DNA from: Margaritispora aquatica
Lineage: Eukaryota; Ascomycota; Leotiomycetes; Helotiales; Discinellaceae
NCBI GenBank assembly: GCA_007644065.1
Contig: VJWN01000003.1
Span: 992,001 to 1,056,000, forward strand
Length of the DNA: 64,000 bases
Direction: 5' to 3'
Under the pieces are notes generated by a model. The model worked only from the letters and a program-made list of their open reading frames with translations. It was not told where the DNA came from and did no database searches. This document shows positions 12,858-24,573 of the stretch, piece after piece (position 1 is the first letter of the stretch; each line of letters begins with the position of its first letter). The position numbers and the translations under genes were made by a program.

Positions 12858-14351
12858 AGCATTGCACATGCTGAATGATCAGCCTATTAATACACTTGGA
12901 TCAGTTGAGTTACGAGACTGCCACCGTCTGATTGACTTGCAGCACATTGCATTCTGACTTTGGCTTAATGTTCTGTCTCGACGAATCCACGATGTCAGCA
13001 GCTGTAAGTATTAGCTTTCAAGCTTTGACTTCTAAATTGCTTCGAAACACTCTCTGTTTCTTGTGACGTCTGCTTCTCTAAGGCAACCACAGGTCAAAAT
13101 CTGCTATCAGAGCACCTTATGTGAAATCATCGCTTCGGACCCTTACGGCAAACGGAATACCCAAAATAGTTTGGCACAAAACAATTCTTCTCCTTCGAAA
13201 ATGTGAAAGCGCTCACTTTGAAGTCCTTGTCGATTCAAAAGTTCACAGAATTCTCAAGCATGTCTACAAGATTTCGAGCGAATCCTCGAACTTTTCGAGC
13301 GAAGGTATTAGTCAGAGCACTTATAGATAGAATGAGGTAAAGCTTATCTACGCTTTAAGTAGGGACTTGCGCGTGTTATGATGTATTTTGATGTGCTTAT
13401 TAGTTACAAATATTTAAAAGCTACAGAAATTAAAAATCCTCTAGAAGTTCCTTCCGAATACTTGCGATACGGTACTTAGATACATGTAAATGAAGTATCA
13501 TTTTGGCACTTACAAAGACGAAGACGAATATGGCCACCCTCGCCTTACAAAATGTGTTTTTGTTTGCGATTATTGTATCATGAAAATACAAGGATTGGTT
13601 CTGTTAACTGCAGAGTTGAAATTATCAGTCACAAATGAGAAGTTGGAAGCTCAGAGGCTTATCAATTTGAAACATTAGAATAAATGGATTCATTCTAACA
13701 AATGCATGGCTACATGTTCCTCGGGCCAATGTCGCTCCATTCATCAGATTTAAGCATTCAAATGTCAAGGCGACCGATTTTCTGCACCAAATGCTTCGCC
13801 CATAATGACAAACTGCATTTCAGATTGCCTCCCCTACCAAAAAAAAAATCGTTATCGTCGAAGTTGAAAATACAGCTGGATAGAGTAAGTAGATGGTGCC
13901 TCCAAAATGTGCTTAATTGATATTTATATAATTGAAAGATCTAAATAACTAATCTAGGGGATAGATTTATCGAATGTATAGAATGAACTTGAATATTATA
14001 CACAAAAGAAATGATAAATACAAAGGATCCAGGGGGAGTTTTTTCAAATACCTACAATAAGTGTATGTATGCTCGCTCATTGACAGAGACGATTTCGGCT
14101 GCTGTCCATCAAATTTCGAAAATTACGAAGACCTGTAAGTCGACGGAAACACTTCAACATCAATTATGGAACTTGTGTATCAGTCTCACATCCATTTATT
14201 TTGCAGAATTATTATCTAATCGACTGTGCTAATGCAGAATACCAGATCGCCATACGAAACGCAAAGCCGAAAAATTCAGACCCCCTAACCCACTACCTCG
14301 AGTTCATAAAAATTCTCATCCGTGCAGCACACCGTCGACGATTATGACAGC
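12858..14351. other. AT-rich convergent intergenic stretch, no gene seen
   Basis: About 1.5 kb between the convergent TYW1 and LPMO genes. Open frames of 60-73 codons on the plus strand have no recognisable domains. The sequence from about 13,100 to 14,250 is AT-rich with homopolymer runs and could be long-decayed repeat DNA. I found no terminal repeats or coding relic to prove it. Confidence 0.5.
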
Positions 14352-16463
14352 TCAAGCTAAACTGCCATGTCTTCCCCTCTTTCGCATCAGTAGTTTATTG
14401 TCCTGACCGCCTTTGATTCCAATGTACTTGTCACCGCAGACTCCAAAGGCCGGCTGGCAGTCCTGCTCCCGACAGGCGTACCAATCTGCACCGCACATCC
14501 CAGAGACGCCGCAGCAGCCGCCATGGGAGCTGTTTATGTCGCAAATTTGGTTTTGGTTGCCGGGGCCGCATGTGCCATCTTTGGTGTAGCTAGTTGAGGT
14601 GCTGGTGGTGGGGTTGAAAGGCGCGAGGTTAGTGGTTGTATTTGAGGACTGGCTTGTGGATAGAGTGGCGGTGACTATGACTTCGCTGAAGATAGTTGAA
14701 GTGCTGAATGAGGTAGGAGAGGCCAGAAAGCTTGTTGTTGGTGATATGGAGTGAGCTCTCGTTGAGCTGTGGGTTTTTCTTGAGGTTGACAATGCAAGTG
14801 TAGCTTGTGAGCTTAGATGAGTGGATGACAGCGAATCGGTTTTGAAACCCGGTGGCGAAGAGCTAGTCGCCGCTGTAACTTGTGAAGTTACAAAGAATAT
14901 TCCTACCTCAGATGTTGAAGAAGCAGAGCTGGACCAGCTTATGGCTTCGTTTGTTGGTACCTGGCTGGTGCTTGTCGAGCTTAGGGAATTGGTTGCATTT
15001 TCGACGATGGAGCTGGTATTTGAACTTGCCGTAATAATTGGACTCGAAACTGCTGTTTGGATTGCAACAACTGCGTTGTTATTAAGCGTGGCTAGTAGGT
15101 CTGGCGAAGTGGGTGGTTTTGTTGTTGGGCTTGCGCTTGTGCTCTGTTCTGTTGACCTTGTACTGCTGGTGATACTCGTTTGTGGCACCGAGCTAGATGT
15201 GTTGACATTTGAAGTACTTGAGCTCGGTGATTCCATGGTCGTTGTCTCGACCGTTGATTCTATAGACGAAGGCCAAGCTGTAACAATAGACATCGGCGCA
15301 GTGACGACCTCAAAATGCGTAACAGTACGTCCACCAGAAGAAGATGTATGCTTGTTCAAAAATTCAGGGACGTTTGCAGCTCCTGGGGTCAACGAGCGCT
15401 TATCCTCTTGGTTCGCGGGCGTAACAAGATTGCCATTCGCTGTGCTCTCATGTTGAGGACCAACCCAGTTTCCAGACGCACAGTTGCGTTGAATTGTTGT
15501 GCATTTCTCCTCCCAAACTTTACATCCCTTTGAACCTGTAGGTGGCGCTGTGTCGTAACATACAGTGAGTTGAGCAAAGCAATTGTCAGCAGCGCGGTAA
15601 CAACCATGCTCGTCTGTGTATTTGGCAACTTCAACTCCCCACCAGTTTGCGTTTGTAACGATGGCGTTTGCAGGCAAAAGTCCCTCCTTCTGGGTGAGCA
15701 TTGAGTTGATGGTTTTGCCTACGGCATATTTGGTAGCTGGAAAGACAGCTGGTCCAGGAGTCTGGTAGGGAAACTTCGGCTCGTAAATGTTGAATAGAAC
15801 AGTCGGATCACGGATATTGGTGAAACCGGGTATGCTGACAGTGTCTTGGGGATTGATCCTGTTTGAGACAGCTGATTTGAGGAATATCTGGGCGCATCCA
15901 ACATAAAATTGAGGATTTGGTGGATTCTTGTCGGCTTCGTGGAGTGATAGAATCTCAGCTCTTGCGAGGTATGCGCCTCCCGCCAGTTCTTTTGGTAGGT
16001 TGACAGAAAGAAGACCATTGCTTTGTATCAGGCGCTCAGTACACCACATATTTGTAGCATCATTATGACCTTCCTCCCAGATTTTGATCCACCCATTGCC
16101 GATGGCGGTCGATTGAATGACAGACACAACCGGCTTAACGTAGACTGCGCAAGGACCTTTGTGGGAGGCATCGAGGAAGCCGGGCGTCTCTCCATTGGGA
16201 TAAGTGCGGAATAGAAAACCAAGCTTTGATTGCGCAGTAACCGGACACACTCTGGATACACCATTCATACCATTGCGACCACAAGCCATGTCGTTGCTTC
16301 CCAGATCGATGAGAGGGAATGTCGCAGTTGCAGGCGTTAGAGGCATTCGAACGCATGTGCCATCACCTTGGCTAACATCGTTAACATATAGCGTCGTAAA
16401 GGTTGTGTGAGCAGTTGCGCATCCAAAGACAGCGAAAAGTGTAAAGAGTTTGTGGGGCTTCAT
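14352..16463 (-). CDS. AA9 lytic polysaccharide monooxygenase with C-terminal CBM18
   Basis: Secreted copper monooxygenase predicted to cleave polysaccharide chains oxidatively. It is a single exon of 703 residues. The signal peptide (1-18) is followed by His19, which becomes the N-terminal copper ligand of the histidine brace. His101 (in DASHKGPC) is the second ligand, and Tyr187 in PQFYVGC with the nearby Gln185 fits the AA9 axial site. The catalytic domain covers about residues 19-200. A Cys-containing extension of unknown fold follows (about 200-350). A long Ser/Thr-rich, probably O-glycosylated linker runs from about 370 to 625. A hevein-type chitin-binding module (CBM18) ends the protein, with CGPGNQNQIC, GGCCG and the cysteine spacing of the family. 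CBM1 is the usual AA9 partner, so the chitin module is notable. A plus-strand open frame at 14821-15456 is only a shadow of the Ser/Thr codons. Confidence 0.88.
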   Translation of the reverse strand: MKPHKLFTLFAVFGCATAHTTFTTLYVNDVSQGDGTCVRMPLTPATATFPLIDLGSNDMACGRNGMNGVSRVCPVTAQSKLGFLFRTYPNGETPGFLDASHKGPCAVYVKPVVSVIQSTAIGNGWIKIWEEGHNDATNMWCTERLIQSNGLLSVNLPKELAGGAYLARAEILSLHEADKNPPNPQFYVGCAQIFLKSAVSNRINPQDTVSIPGFTNIRDPTVLFNIYEPKFPYQTPGPAVFPATKYAVGKTINSMLTQKEGLLPANAIVTNANWWGVEVAKYTDEHGCYRAADNCFAQLTVCYDTAPPTGSKGCKVWEEKCTTIQRNCASGNWVGPQHESTANGNLVTPANQEDKRSLTPGAANVPEFLNKHTSSSGGRTVTHFEVVTAPMSIVTAWPSSIESTVETTTMESPSSSTSNVNTSSSVPQTSITSSTRSTEQSTSASPTTKPPTSPDLLATLNNNAVVAIQTAVSSPIITASSNTSSIVENATNSLSSTSTSQVPTNEAISWSSSASSTSEVGIFFVTSQVTAATSSSPPGFKTDSLSSTHLSSQATLALSTSRKTHSSTRAHSISPTTSFLASPTSFSTSTIFSEVIVTATLSTSQSSNTTTNLAPFNPTTSTSTSYTKDGTCGPGNQNQICDINSSHGGCCGVSGMCGADWYACREQDCQPAFGVCGDKYIGIKGGQDNKLLMRKRGRHGSLA

Positions 16464-17560
16464 TTTGGTTATTGCGCGGCTAAAGTATTGTGGTTTTTGG
16501 TTGAAAGATCAACTTCAAGGAGGCTGTGCGAAGGTAGTTTTATAAGCCGGGGTAGCCGCGTAGATTCGAAAATATTAGTCGTGATTTGGTTGTTAGAACC
16601 GGTGAATGTTTGTGAATTAAGGAGTGATTGGCAGTGTTGAAAGTGTATCAGCGACTCGATGAATTGCGAATCATACACGAAATTAAAAAATGATAGGATC
16701 GATTGTGAACAATGAAATTTTGAAATCTATGATCTTTTGTATTCGTGTTGTTCTTAATAAATCTTTGCCTTTCAAGGTGCAGGAATAAAAAATATACAAA
16801 TAGGACAAGACAAAAGGGGACGTGACATTGTGTAAGTTAAGCGAGAGAACAACTAACACAAAAATTTAGAAGTAGACGAAGACCACAATCTTTCTTCCCA
16901 GCAAGTATAACAATAAGAGCTTCGCGTACCAAAATTTCCTTTGTGCTGTATCGTATGTTTTTCATGGCTATTAAGTTGTTAAAAGAAATTACTTACCATT
17001 GAAGTGGGAGGGACTTGAAACCCCTTTCCCTTAATCCCATATCTCGGTAAAATTACCATTCCGGTGATTTACTCGGTTTTTCTATTTACAATCGAATTTA
17101 TCGATTTCAACTTGTGATCCACAATCTACGTCGCTCCTTGTATTACTTTGAGGTTTTTAATGAAGTCTTACAGTTCGTACCGGTTGTAAGATGCGTAAGT
17201 ACGGGAATGGTAGATTAGACGAACAATTCTTTGGAAGCGACAGTAGATGAAGTTCCAATGCCTGCGGTCTTGCATGGTTTACCAAGTATAGTGAGGTAGA
17301 AGAAGTCATATGCATCTATAGTGTGTGGTGGGATTCTAAAGAACAGTAGCTACTTCCTCAAACTCAAAAGTCAATACCTACCCAGTTTCATTCTTCAATG
17401 ATGGTAGGAACGACCAGCTATGTAAAGAGTATATCATTCTAGTTTCTCTCTTGACTCTTCTTCTCTCTTTACCATTCTTATCCCCCATCATTATCCATCA
17501 GGATTACAGCGACAACATCCTTATATATTCTTCAAGTATATTTATTTTTACAATATCATT
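16464..17560. other. Upstream region of LPMO and of a small plus-strand gene
   Basis: About 1.1 kb. The LPMO promoter occupies the left side. The right end is pyrimidine-rich with a TATATA-like sequence near 17521, which fits a leader for the small gene at 17561. I see no other gene. Confidence 0.45.
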
Positions 17561-17875
17561 ATGGGTTTCTTCGCCCATTTCTTCTCCCCCCGGGCCGCTT
17601 TGCGAGCTCTCTCTCCTGCGGAGAGGAATGCTGTTTTTGGCTATTCCCTTCCACTTTTCATGTTCAGTTACGAATTCCGCCGCAGACGCATGGAGGATTT
17701 AGAAAGTGGCAAGCAACACAGCGTCCCAAACCAAGGGACTAAGCAGGCGGTTCTTCCGGGGGGAAGAAGTGAGGAATGGTCAATTCTCCGGGACGGTCGG
17801 TAAGCAATCTCCCCTGTTTATTTACAAGCATCTCTATGTTGGGGATTACTGACGTTCGTTGACAGGCGGCCCTAA
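17561..17875 (+). CDS. Possible small two-exon gene, 82 residues, unknown
   Basis: The ATG at 17561 is preceded by a long CT-rich leader. Exon 1 is 17561-17799 and exon 2 is 17866-17875. The donor is GTAAGC and the acceptor GACAG, and they join in frame to end RDGRRP and a stop. The product starts MGFFAHFFSPRAALRALSP and is rich in Arg and Ser. It has no recognised domain and no clear signal peptide. The leader, start context and usable splice pair are the only support. It could equally be a chance frame or the remnant of a longer gene. Confidence 0.35.
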
Positions 17876-20138
17876 GGCGCTGACCCATCCCCATCAATGA
17901 CAAGCCAATGTCGTCGAGTAGTTCGGTACTCCGACATCCCGGTAGCCTCAAACAAAATATGTGGTTTTCTGTTCCGGTATTTCTAGCTTCTCCTAAGCCT
18001 GGGGCTTTAAAAATCCAACCTCATGGCTCCAATCTCACGAATTCAATTGGTCAAATTCTAATGGGACGGCAAATGTATCTCAATGACGGATCACACGGTC
18101 ATACTTAGTTACGGAGAGCTCCTTCGGTAGTCTATATGCTTGTTCAAAGCAAAATGTTCCAAAAGCTCATTCGGTAAACATTGTGGCAAGACGATAGATA
18201 TTCTCAGCAACAATTCATATGATTACAGCACACAAAGCATCTTCGTTGACCCGTACGCTCATCGAAGCAAGATATTTCAAGGCTTATTTCCGGAACATCA
18301 GGCTCGCATGCACATTCTACGTTACAAAAAGATTCTTCGTTTGTTTATATGCCTATCGAAAGAAACATGTTTCACAATTTTGTTTGATAAATGTTACAAC
18401 AAGGCATCTGAATTCTCGAACAGCTCACATGCTCAAGCTGGATCATATGGAGCTTCTTCGTCAGGTATATTTCTACGACACTTCGGCTACTAGCAGATAG
18501 CTTCACAGAGGTCAACAACAGGTCTATATTTTGTTTAGATGTCCAGACCGTCTCTTGGTTTATTTCGTCATTGACAAATTGCTCTTTTTGGCAGAATATA
18601 TACAAAGATTCATTCCAAGAAGAACCGGAGCCTAGCTAGGGCTTCACAGCCATCTACAAATCGACAGCAGCTCCTGTTATCCTGGTATTTATAATTTGTC
18701 CTGCTTTCACCGCATCGCATGATAGAACTTTCGCACTATACCACTGGAATACAACATCATCGTAACACGAAAGGACTGTTCGTTAATTTCTAAAACAATC
18801 AAGCATGTCAGCGATGTATACAAAGATGTAAGGAGCTTTTCCATGTCGTCACTTAACTATCCACACCTTTAGGTGGAGAGCTGCAACGGATATTAACAAT
18901 CCTCACGGTCAATCGGCGAATTCAATCCTATGATAGCTAAGCCATCCACTAAGCATGGCTCAATTGAAGTATACCTTGCTGAGCAGACTGGTAAAAGTTC
19001 TAGCAGTCACTGGATATGAGACAGCGGTCTGTGGAGAGCTATGTCACAGGTGAACGGGATGACCAAAACCGAAGAACTTCGGGCGGGTCGGAATCGGAAT
19101 CTGGGCTTTAGACTGGAAGCTTGCGGAGAAGGTAGATGGAAAGATCTCCTTAAGGATTTTGATGGGTATCAAACAGGGTGCGATAGTTGATAGTGGCTGT
19201 TATATAACTTACGGCAGTGTTTGAGTTTGGGAACTATAATTCATGTGAAAGGCTGGCTTGTAGACTGCTGAATGCGGGGAACAAGTTGTACCTTTATGTT
19301 TGATATTTCTAGTATTCGACTGAAGTCCTCATGGCTTTGTGGCTTTATGTTCATCTATACGAAAGTGGATAATTGATTTGCATAGAACAAGTATGTTACA
19401 CAAGCTCACGACAACCAGAGCTAGCTCATATGATTTATTGAAGTGCATTCTCAGGCTTGACTCAAAGCCTTAACCCCACTCTAAGTTTAAGACCAGGGCG
19501 TTTTGCCACCAAATTTGCCTTCTCCTTTATCTTAACCCCCCTCGTTTCACTCTTCCGTCGATTGATCTCCTCGCGCTCAGCAAGCGACAATCATAAATCC
19601 CAATTGAAATATCATCATTGTGAGAAGGGAGAAAGGAGGGAGGGAGAGATGGAAATCAAGAAGGTATCAGCGACTCCCACTTTCCGACACAGAGCTCTCC
19701 TTCCTTGTTTCCTCCAAAGCTGCAGCTCTATCTCGCTCTTCCGCCCTTCGATCGGAATCTCTGCCGAGCATTATGAGCCCTGGATAAGTTATCCAGGAGA
19801 GATAAATGAATTTATGGCCTTCGGGAAGCCTGGTATGTTGGAAGAGTACTCGCTTCCACTTGGTGAAGAAGGCGCGCATTTTTGTTTTAACGAATTAGGA
19901 ATGATAGGTGGAAGCTGCGTGTTGACGATCGGAAGCTGCAAGCAAGCGTAATGTGATGTCGTTTGAGCGGATGTGGTGCGGGTGTGAATAAGATATACCC
20001 TGGGCGCAGATTTGATTTGATGTCATGTGGTTCACAGCCGGAGAAGAATCCCCTCTTAACACTTCGACTTCATGCAATAAATTATTTGCGTGAAGTGTGA
20101 AGTGAGTTCCATAAAGTGACGGAGCTGTGCTAAAAGTA
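17876..20138. other. Gene-poor stretch
   Basis: About 2.3 kb left of the Tc1/mariner element with no supportable gene. The longest frame, 19457-19951 plus (164 codons), has low-complexity basic segments and no domain. A palindrome CTGGATAAGTTATCCAG at 19780-19796 contains two inverted GATA cores. A purine-rich run lies at 19622-19650. Confidence 0.5.
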
Positions 20139-21476
20139 AGAGTTCTGGACACTAAGTGTGGCCTACTAACCTAAGAACACCGAAAGTTATACTAACATTA
20201 ATAAAATCAATTATTAAATCAATATATAATTTTTTTTTTTTAAAAAAACAATAAACTAGACTAATTAATAGTAGTATAACCCTGTACATCAATTACATCT
20301 TCTATTTTACAAGTTAATTGTTCCGTATAATGTCGAAAATCACGTAGGTCCACCTAGTCCCAAAGTCTCTAAAGCTCCCTCTTTATATCTTCCTTTTTTG
20401 TTAACGTAAACGGTAGTTTCGAGATCTTTTCTTTTATCTATCGCTAGACCTTTTTAATAGGATTAAGATCAGGAGAAGAAGGAGGCTAATCGAAGCCGCG
20501 GACGTAGTGTTCTAGGCGTAGGAGTCTAGCGTAACCTTTATATACCTTTACGCCGTCTTCTATAAATATATACGACTCGCCGAGGTCGTCAAATAGAGGG
20601 AAAACAACAGGCTCGAGGACCTGCTATAGATACGCCGTAGAGTAGATACCCTTCATATGTGGAAGCTTCTCTAAGAAGACTAATAGTGACTTGTAATCCT
20701 ACCCTATAGCCCCCTAAATTATACACGATGTGCGCCCCGAACGATATACACTCTTAATACAATCCGTACATCTTCTCTCGTCGGGACGGCGTGTAACCTA
20801 TACTCTGCCACGTTTTCCCGTCTCAAATGTTGCTTCGTCGGACTAGATTACTCGTCGTTAGTCACCTCCTTGAGGGTTGAGGGTAGCGTAGTCACTAGTG
20901 CCCTACCAACGGTGTTCTTGCGCAAAGAGGAGCCTTCTTTTTGTAGCTTGCCGGCTTATAAAGGGTCGAGGGCACGCTATACAGCGTTTATAGCTATACT
21001 TTGCAAGTGCTCGTCGAATAGTACGCGCTGAGCAGGTGAGGCCAAGTTGAATTTTAACCCTCGAAAAAGGGGCGATACGAGTCGGCCACCCCTTCGAGAT
21101 ATGACGTATAATCTGGCGTATAGCGCGTATAGATAACAACTGCTGCCTCGGATTAGACTTTTTGTGTGCTTTTCTACTCGATTCCTGTCGGAGAATACGT
21201 CGTACAGAGCGTCGTAGGATACCTGTATCCTCCACGATCTCGCGCTAACTTCGACCCTGTAATTGTATACGACGGATGTTTGCACGTATAGGAGTTGGCT
21301 ATTCGCCCTTGATCTTTTAGGAGCTTGGAGATAAAGGTAGAGTTTTCGGTATATTTTAATTTTAAACAAAAATAGTTAAGGGTTAATTAATTATTAAATT
21401 ATCAAGTTAGTGTAGGTGTTTTAAGGTGGGATACATAGACGCGATTAAGTGGGCCACACTTAGTGTCCAGAACTCT
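20139..21476 (-). mobile_element. Tc1/mariner DNA transposon, complete ends, RIP-inactivated
   Basis: 1338-bp element bounded by near-perfect terminal inverted repeats of about 25 bp. The left end reads AGAGTTCTGGACACTAAGTG and the right end is its inverse. TA dinucleotides flank it on both sides (20137-20138 and 21477-21478), as expected for Tc1/mariner target duplication. The repeat match extends a few bases outward beyond the TA, which may be chance. Inside is a minus-strand transposase relic. AT-rich tracts lie just inside the ends. Autonomous elements of this family are 1.3-2 kb, so the copy is about full length but cannot make a transposase. It sits 260 bp from the 3' end of the urea transporter gene. 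Confidence 0.88.
20261..21330 (-). pseudogene. Tc1/mariner transposase relic
   Basis: Reading leftward, a helix-turn-helix region ending RRLLFAQEHRW (about 20904-21235) is followed, after a frame change, by the DDE catalytic half. Clear landmarks are SDEATFETGKRGRV, then FIEDGVKVYKGYARL, then PPSSPDLNPIKK, and a C-terminal segment ending in VIDVQGYTT. About ten in-frame stops interrupt it. Most are TAG where the family has tryptophan (before SDEA, before VTRR, before GAIG, before PPSSPD, and in the segment after NPIKK). TGG to TAG is a TpG-to-TpA change, the mark of repeat-induced point mutation. The start is uncertain. Confidence 0.85.
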
Positions 21477-21735
21477 TACTTAAACTAGGTCAAGCACTAG
21501 AGTAGCAACTTTACCGAGATCCGGAGTCATGCGGACGGCCTTATGGAGGTCAACCATATCTTCTAGTGATGTGATCAAGCAAAAAATATTTGATACAAAA
21601 GAATAAGGTTTATATGAGATGTATATGATTTCCTATCTGTTGGAGTAAAGAGTTTTGCTTGACCGAAAACTTTGAATTTATTGTTATTGTTCTCTCGCTT
21701 ATATTCTATATTTCTACCTTCCTCCGACACTGAGT

Positions 21736-24169
21736 CTAACACTTCTTCCGTCCTCCTCCATCACCAACCTCCACAACCTCGCTCTCCGACCCCGTACCCT
21801 CAACGACTTCTTTCTTCCCTAGGACACCCTTGAAGATCTTCACAAACGCCGCTCGACTCTGCCAAACCGGCAAACACCAAATCAACAGTGCCGCACACCA
21901 ACTCCAAATAAACACCAGCACACTCCACCCAATGAAGAAGCCTCGAGACATGATATACCCCGTACCATACATCGGAAAGGGGATCAGCACCAGGAAGATC
22001 AGACACAGCACCGCAGATACGTATTTCGCCATATACGACGCCCTGGCCAACTCCTTCGGATCCCAATCCAGTCCCAATGCCTCGTCGTCCTCATGAGTGA
22101 AAACCTCATCGCCCTCTCTTGGCTGCCTTGGCACCATGAGGAACAGCAAGTCCCAGTCGTAAGGCGCGGTGAAAGGGCGGAACGCGCACCACATGAGTAG
22201 CGGGATCACGAGACCGACAAGGCACCCAGCGAACATAGACCAGTTCTCGTACGTGGTGGAGAGATTAATACCGCCGAAGAGAGAGTGTGCGGTTGCAAGC
22301 CACGCAGCGATAGCGCAGAGGGTTCCGAGGGGCGGAGCAATGGTCATGTAGAGTGGTGAGACGTGTGAGGAGGTTAGGGCAAGGGTTATGGGGAGGACAG
22401 CGGGACCAACGACCACGCCGATGAATTCGAGGAGCCAGCCCATTGAGACGCCCGAGGACTGGGGTGTGTTAGTTATTTGATAGGAGATAGAGCAGATGAG
22501 GATGAGGGAGAAAGCTTACGTTCAATGCTGTAGCGAAGGAGGCCGAGAATATCGCAAATCCAGCCAAACTTGCATGCGACACGATCTGTAACTGTTTATC
22601 CGTAGCCTTAGGTTTAAAATCTGAATCTACATTAGCGTGAAATTCCCTTTAGACTCACCTCACCGCAATGGAAAGGGTACTTACAAGGTTTATAGATATC
22701 ATACGTAACAATCGACGCATGCGCCACGATCTCCGCACTAAAGCTCGACGTAACAGCCATAAACACCATCAGAATGATAGCCACTACACCTCCAGTTCCC
22801 ATAATGGCCTGCGCAGCCAAGGGTAGGATCAAGGCGTTGTTAATTTGGTAGGCGGTGATGCCACCAGTCGTGGGCCAATACTCTGTGTCTTGCAACACGA
22901 CCGCGACGAAACTCATGGTTGCGCAGAGGCCGAGTGGAATGGAGAACCATGCGAATGCTGGAGATGGGGAATCTCATTAGTATTCCCTCTCTACAATACA
23001 AGCAGGTGAGAGAAGAGGGAGAGGGGAGACATACCACCATAGAAATATCCCTTAACAACCGCGCTCGCTTCACCAGCAATAGCCTTCTGCCCATACGATG
23101 GATCAACAAAAACGCTCCCAAAGCCCGAAACAAGAATAACACCAGCGAGTAACAGACCCTCGCCAGAATCCATAGTCAGGTATGAGCCATCCTTCGCCCC
23201 CACAGCAGGGGAAGCGATAGCAGCCGGTTGGAGAAGATCCCAGAGTTTGCCCGGGGAGCCGAGGATCGGCACGCTGGACGAGGCCATGACTTTGAACATG
23301 GTTATCAGGAGGATGATGAAGATAACTACTGTACTACGGAGTGTTAGTTTGGAAGATTTGTAGACAAGGCGAGAGGAGAAGTAAGGGAGCAAAGAAGACT
23401 TACTGTACATAATCTGAGAGAAACGTCGACTTTAATCCGCCGAGGTAAGTGTATAGCACTACTCCAAACGGAATGAGATAATTCATCGCTACAAGTGACG
23501 CGCCTGTCATGACGCTCAAAGCAGCTGAGCCGCCGACGAGAAGAGCCGCTGTGATGATGATCTGGACACAGACACCATATACAAAGAATACGAGGTGGGA
23601 GCTGGTGCCGAAACGAATTCGAATCGCCTCTAGGATTGTGTTCTGGCTTGATTTAGCATGCGTCTTGAGACTGTAGTTAGGGGATGTGTTTACTGCACGT
23701 GGAGCACGGCGTTTGAGTTCGATAGCCATAATTGCATAGCAGACAATTTGACATGTTGCACCACTGCAGAACCACCAGAGACCGGCGAAGCCGTAGACAT
23801 ATGTTAGGCGAACTGAGTTCAAAATTGTTGCTGCGTAGCACCCTGTTCTTATTTAGCTATGCCCCAGGCATTTCATATTCACAAACACTAACAAGAAGAC
23901 ACGACAGCTGAAGCCACCAATCCAGTTTTAACACTCTTCTTCGCTGTCATCATCATTTGTGTGTCCTAAAAAGCAGTATTAGCAACGCCTTCTTGCCTCG
24001 GACATTGCGTTTAAGATATAGCACATACTTTCGATTCGTGCAAGTACCTCCTACTCAACCACGTAATAGCATTCATACTCAACGCAAACACAACACCAAA
24101 ACCCAAAACAATGCCATAGGCCACACCTTGAGGCAAGGGTGGAGTGAAAGTAGGAGCAGTCGAAGCCAT
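21736..24169 (-). CDS. DUR3-type urea/polyamine transporter (sodium:solute symporter family)
   Basis: Plasma-membrane active transporter; fungal DUR3 proteins import urea and often polyamines. I assign seven exons in minus order: 24169-24029, 23965-23893, 23842-23404, 23333-23035, 22957-22685, 22626-22520 and 22458-21736. Introns are 50-77 nt. The joined frame is 2055 nt, giving 684 residues, close to the family length. The protein is almost entirely membrane-spanning, about 15 helices. Landmarks include YVYGFAGLWWFCSGAT, FLSDYVHTVVIFI, SGFGSVFVDPSYGQKA and FSAEIVAHASIVTYDIY, all typical of DUR3. The tail is hydrophilic and rich in Glu, Gly and Lys. The start shares a short promoter with the amidase on the other strand, which points to joint nitrogen control. 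Confidence 0.92.
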
Positions 24170-24573
24170 TTTGCCACTCTCAAGTCAATGAATTCAAGAA
24201 AAATGCTCTAATGCAAATATACAAACACTAAAATCATAGATGAGGAATCACCGAACTCCTTATACAAACACGAAATAGACATATCTCGAAGATCTAAATC
24301 TTAATCATCGCTAAATGATACGCGGAATCTCTCCCGACCATAAGTCCCGTCGGAAGTGGACCCGATCGCAGAGATGAAGCCGGTGATGGATAAGGAATAC
24401 CTGCTTGTAAGGGGAGAGTTAGTCGCTTAGCGAGCTATCCCACTTTTGACGAGATCGCGACTCCTTGATGCACCTCCACATGAACGCGTTGATCATAATC
24501 AAATCTACCTTAGATATCTCCTTTCATTCATTATCACCAAAAATTTGGATTTTAGAATCACAGAAACACCAAA
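24170..24573. promoter_or_regulatory. Shared divergent promoter of urea transporter and amidase
   Basis: 404 bp between the two ATGs. GATA cores, the core of the AreA/NIT2-type nitrogen regulator site, occur at 24389-24394 (GATAAG, plus) and 24435-24439 (GATAG, minus). Neither is flanked perfectly for the HGATAR consensus, so binding is only suggested. The spacing and the related functions suggest co-regulation by nitrogen supply. Confidence 0.4.

Noticed and set aside
14821..15456. 211-codon plus-strand frame inside the LPMO gene
   Set aside because: It is antisense to the Ser/Thr-rich linker. Repetitive TCx/ACx codons produce long stop-free antisense frames. No independent leader or domain.
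19457..19951. 164-codon frame upstream of the Tc1/mariner element
   Set aside because: Low-complexity basic composition, no domain, no signal peptide, no splice support. Overlapping minus frames are similar in length.
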